Source: Oscillospiraceae bacterium
GTDB taxonomy: Bacteria; Bacillota; Clostridia; Oscillospirales; Ruminococcaceae
Direction: 5' to 3'
DNA: 15,224 nucleotides
NCBI GenBank assembly: GCA_900768245.1
Contig: CAAGCE010000034.1
Span: forward strand, 1 to 15,224
Part shown: piece by piece, positions 1 through 7,257 of the stretch
Numbering within the stretch: the stretch's first letter is position 1
Layout: each line of letters starts with the position of its first letter
The notes under the pieces: generated by a model
What the model was told of the DNA's origin: nothing
What the model saw: only the letters and a program-made list of their open reading frames with translations
Databases searched by the model: none
Program-made: the position numbers and the translations under genes

Positions 1-152
1 TACGCCCACTCTGCATCAAACTCCCTTGAAAGGCGGCAGCCTGTCTGCGGTCGTTTTCTTTGATTGGACGTATTCTATCCACCGTCTTTATCCATAGAAC
101 AAATGGTTATTAGTATAAGAGTGCGCAGAAAGTTTGAAAGATACAGAGTGTT

Positions 153-548
153 ATGAAATACAGGGTCAAAAAAATTATTGAAATATATCTTTGTACGGTA
201 TTGGCAGGCATTGCTGCAGTAAATATAATTTCTGCCGTGGGATCCGGAATACCGTGTTTATTTTATCTTGTCACAGGCTTGAAATGCCCCGGCTGCGGAA
301 ATACAACCGCTGTAATGGCTCTGCTCCATATGGACTTTAAGGGTGCATTTGAGGCAAATATGCTTTTTCCGTTGGAATTTGCATATATGTTTTGGGTAAT
401 TATATACAGTACAGTCAGATATATCGGAAAGGGTGAGGGTGACCTTTTCCCTGATTATAAAGCTGTAAATATACCCGTGCTTGCTGTTGTTGCTGTCTGG
501 TCAGTTGTAAGAAACATTCCTGCATTTACACTTGGTTTTGGACAGTAA
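153..548 (+). CDS. DUF2752 family small membrane protein
   Basis: The 131-residue product has three hydrophobic segments, at about residues 10-40, 66-88 and 105-125, so it is an integral membrane protein. Between the first two lies the family signature GLKCPGCGNTTAV (about residues 43-55) followed by D-x2-GAF-x2-N-x-LF, which is the CPxCG core of DUF2752. Many members have an arginine after CPxCGxT; here it is a threonine. The two CxxC cysteines could bind metal or form a disulfide, but no function is established for the family. The ATG at 153 is the only sensible start because an in-frame TGA lies at 135-137; the ribosome binding site is weak. It sits upstream of the str operon on the same strand but is separated from it by about 240 bases and a strong promoter, so it is probably an independent unit. 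Confidence 0.85.
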   Translation: MKYRVKKIIEIYLCTVLAGIAAVNIISAVGSGIPCLFYLVTGLKCPGCGNTTAVMALLHMDFKGAFEANMLFPLEFAYMFWVIIYSTVRYIGKGEGDLFPDYKAVNIPVLAVVAVWSVVRNIPAFTLGFGQ

Positions 549-791
549 AGTGATGATATATTAATGCACAGGTGTGTAAAATACTGCACAAATAATATTG
601 TTAAAAAGGATTTTTTGTATAAAAACAATAAAAGCGTGAGATAATATCTTCTATGCTGAAATTTTGCATATTTTTTTGGTTAAAATGCTTGACAAACGGG
701 AAAACTGCGTGTATAATATTAAATTGTGTGAAACTATGTTCCTTTTATTAGGACATGTTTTCATAAATATTTGGGGAAAGGAGATAGATTA
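549..791 (+). other. Intergenic region and rpsL leader
   Basis: This gap of about 240 bases has no credible ORF. It is very AT-rich at 590-680, with a weak TATTGTT/AACAATA inverted repeat at about 595-629 and a small AGATAATATCT palindrome at 639-649. Neither makes a convincing terminator. The str promoter lies at 689-717, and the leader of about 65 nt ends in AAAGGAG at 777-783, eight bases before the rpsL ATG. Confidence 0.7.
689..717 (+). promoter_or_regulatory. sigma-A promoter of the str operon
   Basis: A perfect -35 TTGACA (689-694) and a perfect -10 TATAAT (712-717) are separated by 17 bases. Two perfect hexamers at optimal spacing fit the high expression needed for ribosomal protein genes. 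Transcription should start near 724, giving an rpsL leader of about 68 nt. Confidence 0.92.
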
Positions 792-1217
792 ATGCCTACA
801 TTTAACCAGTTGGTTCGTAAGGGAAGAGAAGTTTCCGAGTATAAGTCAACAGCTCCTGCACTTCAGAAGGGTTACAACTCCAAGAAGAAGATCGTTATCG
901 ATCAGAGCGCACCTCAGAAGAGAGGCGTATGCACAGCTGTAAGAACTGCTACACCTAAGAAGCCAAACTCTGCTATGAGAAAGATCGCCAGAGTAAGACT
1001 TACAAACGGTACAGAAGTTACTGCTTATATTCCTGGTATCGGCCATAACCTCCAGGAACACTCCGTTGTTCTTATCAGAGGCGGACGTGTAAAGGATCTC
1101 CCGGGTGTTCGTTACCACATCATCAGAGGTACATTGGATGCTCAGGGCGTAGCTAAGAGAAATCAGGCTCGCTCAAAATACGGCGCAAAGAAGCCAAAGG
1201 CTGGCGCTGCTAAGTAA
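792..1217 (+). CDS. rpsL: 30S ribosomal protein S12
   Basis: The 141-residue product is S12, part of the decoding centre of the small subunit. Diagnostic stretches are MPTFNQLVRKGR at the N-terminus, RTATPKKPNSAMRK at about 51-64 and IRGGRVKDLPGVRYH at about 95-109. Lysines 57 and 101 are the equivalents of E. coli K43 and K88, where streptomycin-resistance changes occur; both are wild type here. Asp102 corresponds to the residue methylthiolated by RimO in other bacteria. Numbering is shifted by the insert near residues 24-37 that is usual in Firmicutes S12. The ATG at 792 is chosen over the in-frame TTG at 771 because AAAGGAG (777-783) lies eight bases before it and S12 begins MPT. It is the first gene of the str operon. 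Confidence 0.98.
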   Translation: MPTFNQLVRKGREVSEYKSTAPALQKGYNSKKKIVIDQSAPQKRGVCTAVRTATPKKPNSAMRKIARVRLTNGTEVTAYIPGIGHNLQEHSVVLIRGGRVKDLPGVRYHIIRGTLDAQGVAKRNQARSKYGAKKPKAGAAK

Positions 1218-1396
1218 TTTTTTCAGCATATCATTATTTGGTATAACTCAATGAAGCCACATGATTATTGTGGAGTGTTCATTTTAATATAGATGAATAC
1301 CTCTGCATTGGTCTGCGTGTCATCGCACCGCAAAGGCGGTTTTTGTGGAATGAAACGAGTACCTATGATATCATTTTTATGAAGGAGGGAAGTATT
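1218..1396 (+). other. Structured rpsL-rpsG intergenic leader
   Basis: The gap of 179 bases is long for two genes of one operon. It contains two inverted repeats. The first pairs AATGAA-g-CCACA (1250-1261) with TGTGG-agtg-TTCATT (1269-1283) around a seven-base loop. The second pairs ACCGC (1327-1331) with GCGGT (1336-1340) around AAAG and runs into five Ts (1340-1344), like a short intrinsic terminator. In E. coli the equivalent gap is the S7 translational operator; whether this one has that role is inference. A promoter-like TTGTGG-15-TATGAT lies at 1343-1369, too weak to call. Confidence 0.55.
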
Positions 1397-1867
1397 GTGC
1401 CAAGAAGAGGTAAAATTGCAAAACGTGAGGTTTTGTGTGATCCGGTTTACAATTCTGAGATCGTAACACGTCTTATCAACAACATCATGCTTGATGGTAA
1501 GAAGGGTGTTGCTCAGAAGATCGTATACGACGCATTCGATATCGTAGCAGAAAAGACAGGCAAGGATGCTCTTGAAGCATTTGAACAGGCTATGGAAAAC
1601 ATCATGCCGCTTCTCGAAGTTAAGGCTCGCCGTGTAGGCGGTTCAACTTATCAGGTTCCTATGGAGGTTAGACCGGAAAGAAGACAGACACTCGGTCTCA
1701 GATGGCTGACCACATATTCCAGAGCAAGAAGCGAAAGAACTATGAAGGAAAGACTTGCCGGCGAAATCATTGATGCTACAAACGGTACAGGCGGCGCTTG
1801 CAAGAAGCGTGAAGACACTCACAAGATGGCTGAAGCTAACAAGGCTTTCGCACATTACCGTTGGTAA
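1397..1867 (+). CDS. rpsG: 30S ribosomal protein S7
   Basis: The 156-residue product is S7, which nucleates assembly of the 16S rRNA 3' domain and lines the E site. It shows the S7 N-terminus PRRGKIAKREV, the segment VTRLINNIMLDGKKG, the VKARRVGGSTYQVPMEVRPERR stretch in the middle and a C-terminus ending HYRW. The start is the GTG at 1397, preceded by AAGGAGGG at 1382-1389; an in-frame ATG at 1379 would place this ribosome binding site inside the gene, and S7 normally starts MPRRG. Length matches the family. It is co-transcribed with rpsL and fusA; the gap to fusA is 62 bases and holds no terminator. Confidence 0.97.
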   Translation: MPRRGKIAKREVLCDPVYNSEIVTRLINNIMLDGKKGVAQKIVYDAFDIVAEKTGKDALEAFEQAMENIMPLLEVKARRVGGSTYQVPMEVRPERRQTLGLRWLTTYSRARSERTMKERLAGEIIDATNGTGGACKKREDTHKMAEANKAFAHYRW

Positions 1868-1929
1868 TCTCATTAATTACGGCAGTACGAATTATAACAG
1901 CTTAAAGCTATTATTTAAAGGAGAGTATT

Positions 1930-4014
1930 ATGCCAAGAGATTGTTCACTTGAAAATACAAGAAATATTGGTATAATGGCTCACATTGATGCAGGTAAAAC
2001 AACCACTACAGAGCGTATCCTTTTCTATACCGGTGTAAACCATAAGATCGGTGAAACTCATGATGGTGCTGCAACAATGGACTGGATGGAGCAGGAGCAG
2101 GAAAGAGGTATTACAATTACCTCTGCTGCTACTACTGCACACTGGGCAGGCCATAGAATCAATATCATCGACACTCCGGGCCACGTTGACTTTACAGTTG
2201 AAGTTGAGCGTTCACTTCGTGTTCTCGACGGTTCTGTAACTGTTTTCTGCGCAAAGGGCGGTGTTGAACCACAGTCTGAAACCGTTTGGCGTCAGGCTAA
2301 TAACTATCATGTACCTAGAATGGCTTATGTAAATAAGATGGATATTATGGGTGCAAACTTCTATCGTGTTATCGATATGATGCTTGATAGACTTAAATGT
2401 AATGCTGTTCCGATTCAGCTTCCGATCGGTGCTGAAGAAGACTTCAAGGGAATCATTGACCTTGTTGAAATGAAAGCATACGTTTATTATGATGACCTCG
2501 GAAAGGATATCAGAGTTGAAGAGATCCCTGCCGATATGGTCGATAAAGCAAACGAATACCGTGAAAAGCTTCTCGAACATGTTGCTGAACAGGATGATGC
2601 AATCATGGAGAAATATTTCGCAGGTGAGGAACTCACAATTGAAGAAATCAAGGCTTGCATCCGTAAGTCAACAATTGAAAACAAGATGGTTCCTGTAGTT
2701 TGCGGTACTTCATATAAGAATAAGGGTGTTCAGAAGCTTCTTGATGCTATCGTTGATTATATGCCTTCTCCTCTCGATGTACCTCATATCAAGGGTGTAA
2801 ATCCTGAAACAGGTGAAGAAGAAGAAAGACCTTCATCAGATTCAGAGCCGTTCTCAGCTCTCGCATTCAAGATCGCAACTGACCCATTTGTTGGTAAGCT
2901 TTGCTTCTTCCGTGTATATTCCGGTACTGTTGATGCAGGTGCTACTGTTCTCAACGCTACTAAGGATAACAATGAGAGAATGGGCCGTATTCTTCAGATG
3001 CATTCTAACCACAGAAAGGATATCGAAACTGTGTACGCAGGCGATATTGCTGCATGTGTAGGTCTTAAGAATACAACAACAGGTGATACACTTTGTGATC
3101 CTAAGGCACCTATCATTCTTGAATCTATGGAATTCCCTGAGCCTGTTATCCAGCTCGCTATCGAGCCTAAGACTAAGGCTGGTCAGGAAAAGATGGGTAT
3201 TGCTCTTGCTAAGCTCGCTGAAGAAGATCCTACATTCAGAACATGGACTGACGAAGAAACAGGTCAGACCATTATCGCCGGCATGGGCGAACTTCACCTT
3301 GATATTATCGTAGACAGACTTCTCCGTGAATTTAAGGTTGAAGCTAACGTAGGTGCTCCGCAGGTTGCTTATAAGGAAACAATCAAATCTACTGCTGATG
3401 TTGACCACAAGTACGCTAGACAGTCCGGTGGTAAGGGTCAGTACGGTCACGTTAAGATCAAGGTTGAGCCTAACGAGTCCGGTAAGGGTTATGAGTTTGT
3501 AAATGCTATTGTCGGCGGTGCTATTCCTAAGGAATACATTCCTGCTGTTGACAAGGGTATTCAGGGTGCTATGAAGGCTGGTATTCTTGCCGGCTATCAG
3601 GTCGTTGACGTTAAGGTTACACTTTATGATGGTTCTTACCATGAAGTCGACTCCTCTGAAATGGCATTCTCTATCGCAGGTTCTATGGCTTTCAAGGAAG
3701 CTATGAAGCAGGCAAGCCCATGCATTCTCGAACCAATCATGAAGGTTTGCGTTACAGTTCCTGATGATTACACAGGTACAGTAATCGGTGACCTCAGTTC
3801 CCGTCGTGGACAGATCCAGGGTCAGGAAACAAGACCGGGTGCTGTTCAGGTAGATGCACTTGTTCCGCTTTCTGAAATGTTTGGTTACTCAAACGATCTC
3901 CGTTCAAATACACAGGGTCGTGGTCAGTATACAATGGAACCGGACAGCTATATCGAAGTTCCTAAGAACATTGCTGAAAAGATCATGTCAACAAGAAACA
4001 AGGCTAACGCATAA
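1930..4014 (+). CDS. fusA: Elongation factor G
   Basis: The 694-residue GTPase drives ribosomal translocation and, with RRF, recycling. The G-domain motifs are intact: P-loop AHIDAGKT (17-24), switch I RGITI (59-63), DTPGH (81-85) and NKMD (135-138). Later domains follow in the usual order, including the domain III motif GMGELHLDI and the domain IV segment with SGGKGQYGHV. Length and motifs fit a canonical translational EF-G rather than a tetracycline-resistance paralogue such as TetM, because it lies in the str operon and has the full EF-G G-domain insert. The ATG at 1930 follows AAAGGAG (1917-1923) at six bases. It is the third gene of the operon and carries no stop or frameshift. Confidence 0.98.
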   Translation: MPRDCSLENTRNIGIMAHIDAGKTTTTERILFYTGVNHKIGETHDGAATMDWMEQEQERGITITSAATTAHWAGHRINIIDTPGHVDFTVEVERSLRVLDGSVTVFCAKGGVEPQSETVWRQANNYHVPRMAYVNKMDIMGANFYRVIDMMLDRLKCNAVPIQLPIGAEEDFKGIIDLVEMKAYVYYDDLGKDIRVEEIPADMVDKANEYREKLLEHVAEQDDAIMEKYFAGEELTIEEIKACIRKSTIENKMVPVVCGTSYKNKGVQKLLDAIVDYMPSPLDVPHIKGVNPETGEEEERPSSDSEPFSALAFKIATDPFVGKLCFFRVYSGTVDAGATVLNATKDNNERMGRILQMHSNHRKDIETVYAGDIAACVGLKNTTTGDTLCDPKAPIILESMEFPEPVIQLAIEPKTKAGQEKMGIALAKLAEEDPTFRTWTDEETGQTIIAGMGELHLDIIVDRLLREFKVEANVGAPQVAYKETIKSTADVDHKYARQSGGKGQYGHVKIKVEPNESGKGYEFVNAIVGGAIPKEYIPAVDKGIQGAMKAGILAGYQVVDVKVTLYDGSYHEVDSSEMAFSIAGSMAFKEAMKQASPCILEPIMKVCVTVPDDYTGTVIGDLSSRRGQIQGQETRPGAVQVDALVPLSEMFGYSNDLRSNTQGRGQYTMEPDSYIEVPKNIAEKIMSTRNKANA

Positions 4015-4039
4015 TTTATAAAAATTTTGCATAAAGCCC

Positions 4040-4068
4040 TTGCAATTTTTATTGAAATCTGATAGAAT
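4040..4068 (+). promoter_or_regulatory. sigma-A promoter of tuf
   Basis: TTGCAA (4040-4045) and TAGAAT (4063-4068) are 17 bases apart in the 106-base fusA-tuf gap, each one mismatch from consensus. No terminator separates fusA from tuf, so tuf can be read both from the str promoter and from this one. Transcription should start near 4075, about 45 nt before the ATG. Confidence 0.75.
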
Positions 4069-4120
4069 GTATTTATCAGTTAATTTCTGTTAGTATTATA
4101 TTTATAAGGAGGATATTCCA

Positions 4121-5320
4121 ATGGCAAAGGCACATTTCGAACGTACAAAGCCACACGTTAACATTGGTACAATCGGTCACGTTGACCACGGTAAGACAAC
4201 TCTTACAGCTGCTATCACTAAGACTCTTGCACTTCAGGGTCTTGCAGAGAAGAAGGATTATGCAAATATCGACTCTGCTCCGGAAGAAAGAGAAAGAGGT
4301 ATTACAATCAATACTGCTCACGTTGAGTATGAGACAAAGAATCGTCACTATGCTCACGTTGACTGCCCAGGCCATGCTGACTATGTAAAGAACATGATCA
4401 CTGGTGCTGCTCAGATGGACGGTGCTATCCTCGTAGTTGCTGCAACTGATGGCCCTATGGCTCAGACTAAGGAACATCTCCTTCTTGCTCGTCAGGTTGG
4501 CGTTCCTTACATCGTTGTATTCATGAACAAGGTTGACCAGGTTGACGATCCTGAACTTCTCGAACTCGTTGAAATGGACATCCGTGAAACACTTGACAAG
4601 TATGATTTCCCTGGCGATGATACACCAATCATCAAGGGTTCTGCTTACCAGGCTCTTATGGCTCCGGATGATCTCAGTGATCCAGCTTATGCTCCAATTC
4701 TTGAACTTATGGATGCTGTTGACTCTTATATTCCTACACCTGATCGTAAGGCTGATCTCCCATTCCTTATGCCTGTCGAAGACGTATTCACAATCACAGG
4801 CCGTGGTACAGTTGCTACAGGTAGAGTAGAAAGAGGCCAGCTCAGAACTGGTGATGAAGTTGAAATCATCGGTCTTACAACTGAAAGAGCTAAGACAGTT
4901 GTTACTGGTATCGAAATGTTCAGAAAGATCCTTGACTACGCTGAAGCAGGCGATAACATCGGTGCTCTTCTCCGTGGTATCCAGAGAGATGAAATCGAAA
5001 GAGGTCAGGTTCTTTGTAAGCCGGGCTCCATTCACCCACACACAAAGTTTAAGGGACAGGTTTACGTTCTTAAGAAAGAAGAAGGCGGTCGTCATACTCC
5101 TTTCTTTAACAACTACAGACCTCAGTTCTACTTCAGAACAACAGACGTTACAGGCGTTATCACACTTCCTCCTGATAAGGAAATGTGCCTCCCAGGCGAT
5201 AACGTAACAATGGACGTTGAACTTATCACACCTATCGCTATTGAAGAAGGTCTCCGTTTCGCTATCCGTGAAGGCGGCCGTACAGTAGGTTCAGGCGTTG
5301 TTACAGCTATCAACGAATAA
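4121..5320 (+). CDS. tuf: Elongation factor Tu
   Basis: The 399-residue product is EF-Tu, which delivers aminoacyl-tRNA to the ribosome as a GTP complex. Motifs are all present: P-loop GHVDHGKT (19-26), RGITI (59-63), DCPGH (81-85), NKVD (136-139) and SAY (174-176). The catalytic histidine of DCPGH is His85. Domain 2 starts near the VFTITGRGTVATGRVERG stretch and domain 3 ends with GRTVGSGVVTAINE. Full length and no deviation from the family. AAGGAGG at 4106-4112 lies eight bases before the ATG. It is the last gene of the plus-strand cluster and is followed by a strong terminator. Whether a second tuf copy exists elsewhere cannot be seen here. Confidence 0.98.
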   Translation: MAKAHFERTKPHVNIGTIGHVDHGKTTLTAAITKTLALQGLAEKKDYANIDSAPEERERGITINTAHVEYETKNRHYAHVDCPGHADYVKNMITGAAQMDGAILVVAATDGPMAQTKEHLLLARQVGVPYIVVFMNKVDQVDDPELLELVEMDIRETLDKYDFPGDDTPIIKGSAYQALMAPDDLSDPAYAPILELMDAVDSYIPTPDRKADLPFLMPVEDVFTITGRGTVATGRVERGQLRTGDEVEIIGLTTERAKTVVTGIEMFRKILDYAEAGDNIGALLRGIQRDEIERGQVLCKPGSIHPHTKFKGQVYVLKKEEGGRHTPFFNNYRPQFYFRTTDVTGVITLPPDKEMCLPGDNVTMDVELITPIAIEEGLRFAIREGGRTVGSGVVTAINE

Positions 5321-5424
5321 TTGTTGAACTGAATAATGTTTACTCAACCCCTGTCGTTAAAGATGAATAGTGATAAAGAAGCATTCACAAACATCTTATA
5401 AAACTTAATATAGCGGATTATGTG

Positions 5425-5462
5425 GACAGGCACACGGAAATCAACCGTGTGCCTGTCTTTTT
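5425..5462 (+). terminator. Intrinsic terminator of the str/tuf cluster
   Basis: A perfect 13-bp GC-rich stem pairs GACAGGCACACGG (5425-5437) with CCGTGTGCCTGTC (5445-5457) around a seven-base loop and runs into five Ts (5458-5462). On the minus strand the stem is not followed by a T tract, so it would not efficiently end transcripts of the convergent sigma factor gene. Confidence 0.93.
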
Positions 5463-5518
5463 GAGTTCTACAGTGATATTTTTCGTGTTGCGAATAGGGC
5501 GTAAGAAGCAGAAATATA

Positions 5519-7126
5519 TTATTCCTCAATCACCATAACCATAGGCGGCGTACAGTTTTCTGTATAAAAGTCTCCCTTTTCCATAGCCTCTTTGATGACT
5601 GCAACAGGAAAAGCATAACAGCTGTACTTTCTGAATTCCGCCACACGACCTTCAAGGTGCTTCGGTATATTGATTTTCATTTCAGGCATTATTTCACGAA
5701 GAAGCGGCTCAAACATATCCGCAAATTCATAGATTTTGTTGATGCGCAGCTTATCCAGCTCATCATATTTCTGTTTTGAAATAACGGGAATATCAAGCTG
5801 TGGTATACCATTTTCCATACGCAGTATACCACCTTCTGCAAGATGAGGTATTCTTTCAAGATATATAGGGTCAAGTCCCGTATAGTTGAACGGAATGCCC
5901 TTGTAAATAACATACAGCATTTTCATGAACATTTCATCACTGAGCAGAGTATCTCCGTGCTGATATTTGTTGAGGTCAGGCTGTGCGTCGTAAATATGCA
6001 GGTCAACGGATTTTGAGCTGAAAAAGTTTTCCTCGTAGCTTCTTCGTTCTCCGCCATAGCAGTATTTTGCAAACCTGTAGTTTTCGAAATCAAAGTCAAG
6101 AGGATATCTGTTTCCGAATGCTATCCACTTTCCGCCATCGGGACGGAGGGGATACTCTTCTTTTGACGGTACTATACGCTGTACCGATTGATAGATTCCG
6201 TTTGAAAATAGATGCAGTACGAAGAAGTATTCCAGCTTACGCTGTTCGCTTTCTCTTAGGTTTAAGTCTTTGGTACTCACATTTATTTCTTCAATAAATT
6301 CACGCACAAGACTCCAGATAGTATTGTAATTCTTTTTTGAAAATTCAATCTGAACATCAAGACTTTTTAAAATCTGTTCGGGAGTTGCAATCATAAAATC
6401 CGTAAAGACTTTATCTCCCTTTCTCTGCATAAGCTCCGATTTTATAAGGTCATTGACAGCGTTTTCAATATACGCTGTCGGGATACCGAGAGCAAGAGCA
6501 ATTTCTACGCAAGTTATCGGCTTTTCATAAGCGGCTATAAGAATATTCTGCTTTAACATATCGCCTTCAGTCAAAGAAAAAGGCTCGTTGTTCAGCCCCG
6601 TACAGCCGTTACAGGTAATTTCAAGCCGTTCGGGCTGATAGCTTTGCTTTTTGTATCGTTCCATAGAATCAAATCTTTTCCGTATCTGCTCTCTGCCTGT
6701 TGACAGTCTTGACAGCACTGTGCCTTTCGGAATACCAAGCTTATCGGCAATGTTCTGCACCTTTTCGCCGTTAAGATAATGGCGGACAATAACCTCACGA
6801 TACTTCCCCGAAAGGTACGCAACCTCACGGCGTATTTCGTCATCACTCGGCGCATCTGCCTGTTCTTCCTCAAAGTCGGGTATATCCTCTGAAATAAGGT
6901 TGATGCTTACCGTAGGAAGCTTATATTTCCGCCTTAGCATATCGTAATACTTGTGGTTAAGTACCGCCGACAGCCACTTTTTTATATCCTTTATTTCATT
7001 TGGATATTTCAAAGCGGCAAGCATTGTTTCGCTTGTTAAATCTTCTGCGTCCTCAAAGTTTCCGCATTTTTTAAGTGCAGCAGAAAACAGATAATTCATA
7101 ATGTTTTCAATGTCGTTTATGTGCAT
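5519..7126 (-). CDS. ECF-type sigma factor with long C-terminal winged-helix extension
   Basis: The 535-residue product starts as a sigma-70 family ECF factor: region 2 covers about residues 5-70 (AEDLTSETMLAAL, WLSAVLNHKYYDMLRRK) and region 4 about 103-150 with the helix-turn-helix KVQNIADKLGIPKGTVLSRL. Typical ECF factors end near 180 residues; this one continues for over 350 more. The extension has a CNGC pair (172-175), then a winged-helix-like stretch at about 185-245 (ITCVEIALALGIPTAYIENA), then a segment I do not recognise, rich in aromatic and acidic residues. The ATG at 7126 is chosen because GAGGTG lies six bases upstream and region 2 starts right after it; the frame stays open to 7228 but would add an unlikely leader crossing the promoter. 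No anti-sigma gene is adjacent, so the extension may regulate the factor itself (inference). Confidence 0.85.
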   Translation of the reverse strand: MHINDIENIMNYLFSAALKKCGNFEDAEDLTSETMLAALKYPNEIKDIKKWLSAVLNHKYYDMLRRKYKLPTVSINLISEDIPDFEEEQADAPSDDEIRREVAYLSGKYREVIVRHYLNGEKVQNIADKLGIPKGTVLSRLSTGREQIRKRFDSMERYKKQSYQPERLEITCNGCTGLNNEPFSLTEGDMLKQNILIAAYEKPITCVEIALALGIPTAYIENAVNDLIKSELMQRKGDKVFTDFMIATPEQILKSLDVQIEFSKKNYNTIWSLVREFIEEINVSTKDLNLRESEQRKLEYFFVLHLFSNGIYQSVQRIVPSKEEYPLRPDGGKWIAFGNRYPLDFDFENYRFAKYCYGGERRSYEENFFSSKSVDLHIYDAQPDLNKYQHGDTLLSDEMFMKMLYVIYKGIPFNYTGLDPIYLERIPHLAEGGILRMENGIPQLDIPVISKQKYDELDKLRINKIYEFADMFEPLLREIMPEMKINIPKHLEGRVAEFRKYSCYAFPVAVIKEAMEKGDFYTENCTPPMVMVIEE

Positions 7127-7140
7127 AGTACACCTCTTTT

Positions 7141-7150
7141 GAAAGCTTTC
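7141..7150. promoter_or_regulatory. Palindrome GAAAGCTTTC in the leader of the downstream sigma gene
   Basis: A perfect 10-bp palindrome lies 14 bases before the start codon of the 535-residue sigma factor gene, within its leader. A related palindrome, AAAGCGCTTT at 8569-8578, sits in the leader of the other sigma gene. An operator role is a guess. Confidence 0.3.
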
Positions 7151-7190
7151 ACTTATAAGTCGCAGTTTTTCGATTTGATTCGATGATTTT

Positions 7191-7219
7191 ATGATAATAT
7201 TTTTTGAGGATTGTGTCAA
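7191..7219 (-). promoter_or_regulatory. sigma-A promoter of the downstream ECF sigma gene
   Basis: On the minus strand TTGACA (7219-7214) and TATCAT (7196-7191) are separated by exactly 17 bases. Transcription should start near 7184, giving a leader of about 58 nt. The -35 box is only one base beyond the T tract of the terminator at 7221-7251, so this gene is insulated from the upstream sigma gene and has a housekeeping promoter rather than an ECF one. Confidence 0.78.
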
Positions 7220-7220
7220 G

Positions 7221-7251
7221 AAAAACACACAGCAGATTTCTCTGCTGTGCG
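7221..7251 (-). terminator. Intrinsic terminator after the 428-residue sigma gene
   Basis: Read on the minus strand, CACAGCAGA (7249-7241) pairs with TCTGCTGTG (7236-7228) around a GAAA tetraloop and is followed by TGTTTTT (to 7221). It begins seven bases after the stop codon of the sigma gene. Confidence 0.88.
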
Positions 7252-7257
7252 TTTATG

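Noticed and set aside
1..152. Short open frames at the left edge: a 31-residue tail ending with TAG at 95-97 on the plus strand and an open minus-strand frame from about 100 to the edge
   Set aside because: Neither has a recognisable motif, and the visible pieces are too short to choose a strand. The end of an upstream gene or a dispersed repeat is possible but not supported.
1268..1396. N-terminal extension of S7
   Set aside because: The frame is open upstream, but the strong AAGGAGGG and the family start PRRG fix the start at the GTG 1397.
2854..3642. Antisense open frame of 262 codons within fusA
   Set aside because: It is wholly inside the conserved EF-G gene, has no recognisable domain or ribosome binding site, and results from the codon use of fusA.
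4076..5095. Antisense open frame of 339 codons across tuf
   Set aside because: EF-Tu on the other strand explains every base; the antisense product is low-complexity, Ser/Cys/Asn-rich and matches no family.
7127..7228. N-terminal extension of the 535-residue sigma factor
   Set aside because: It would cross the sigma-A promoter and has no ribosome binding site; the ATG at 7126 has a good one.
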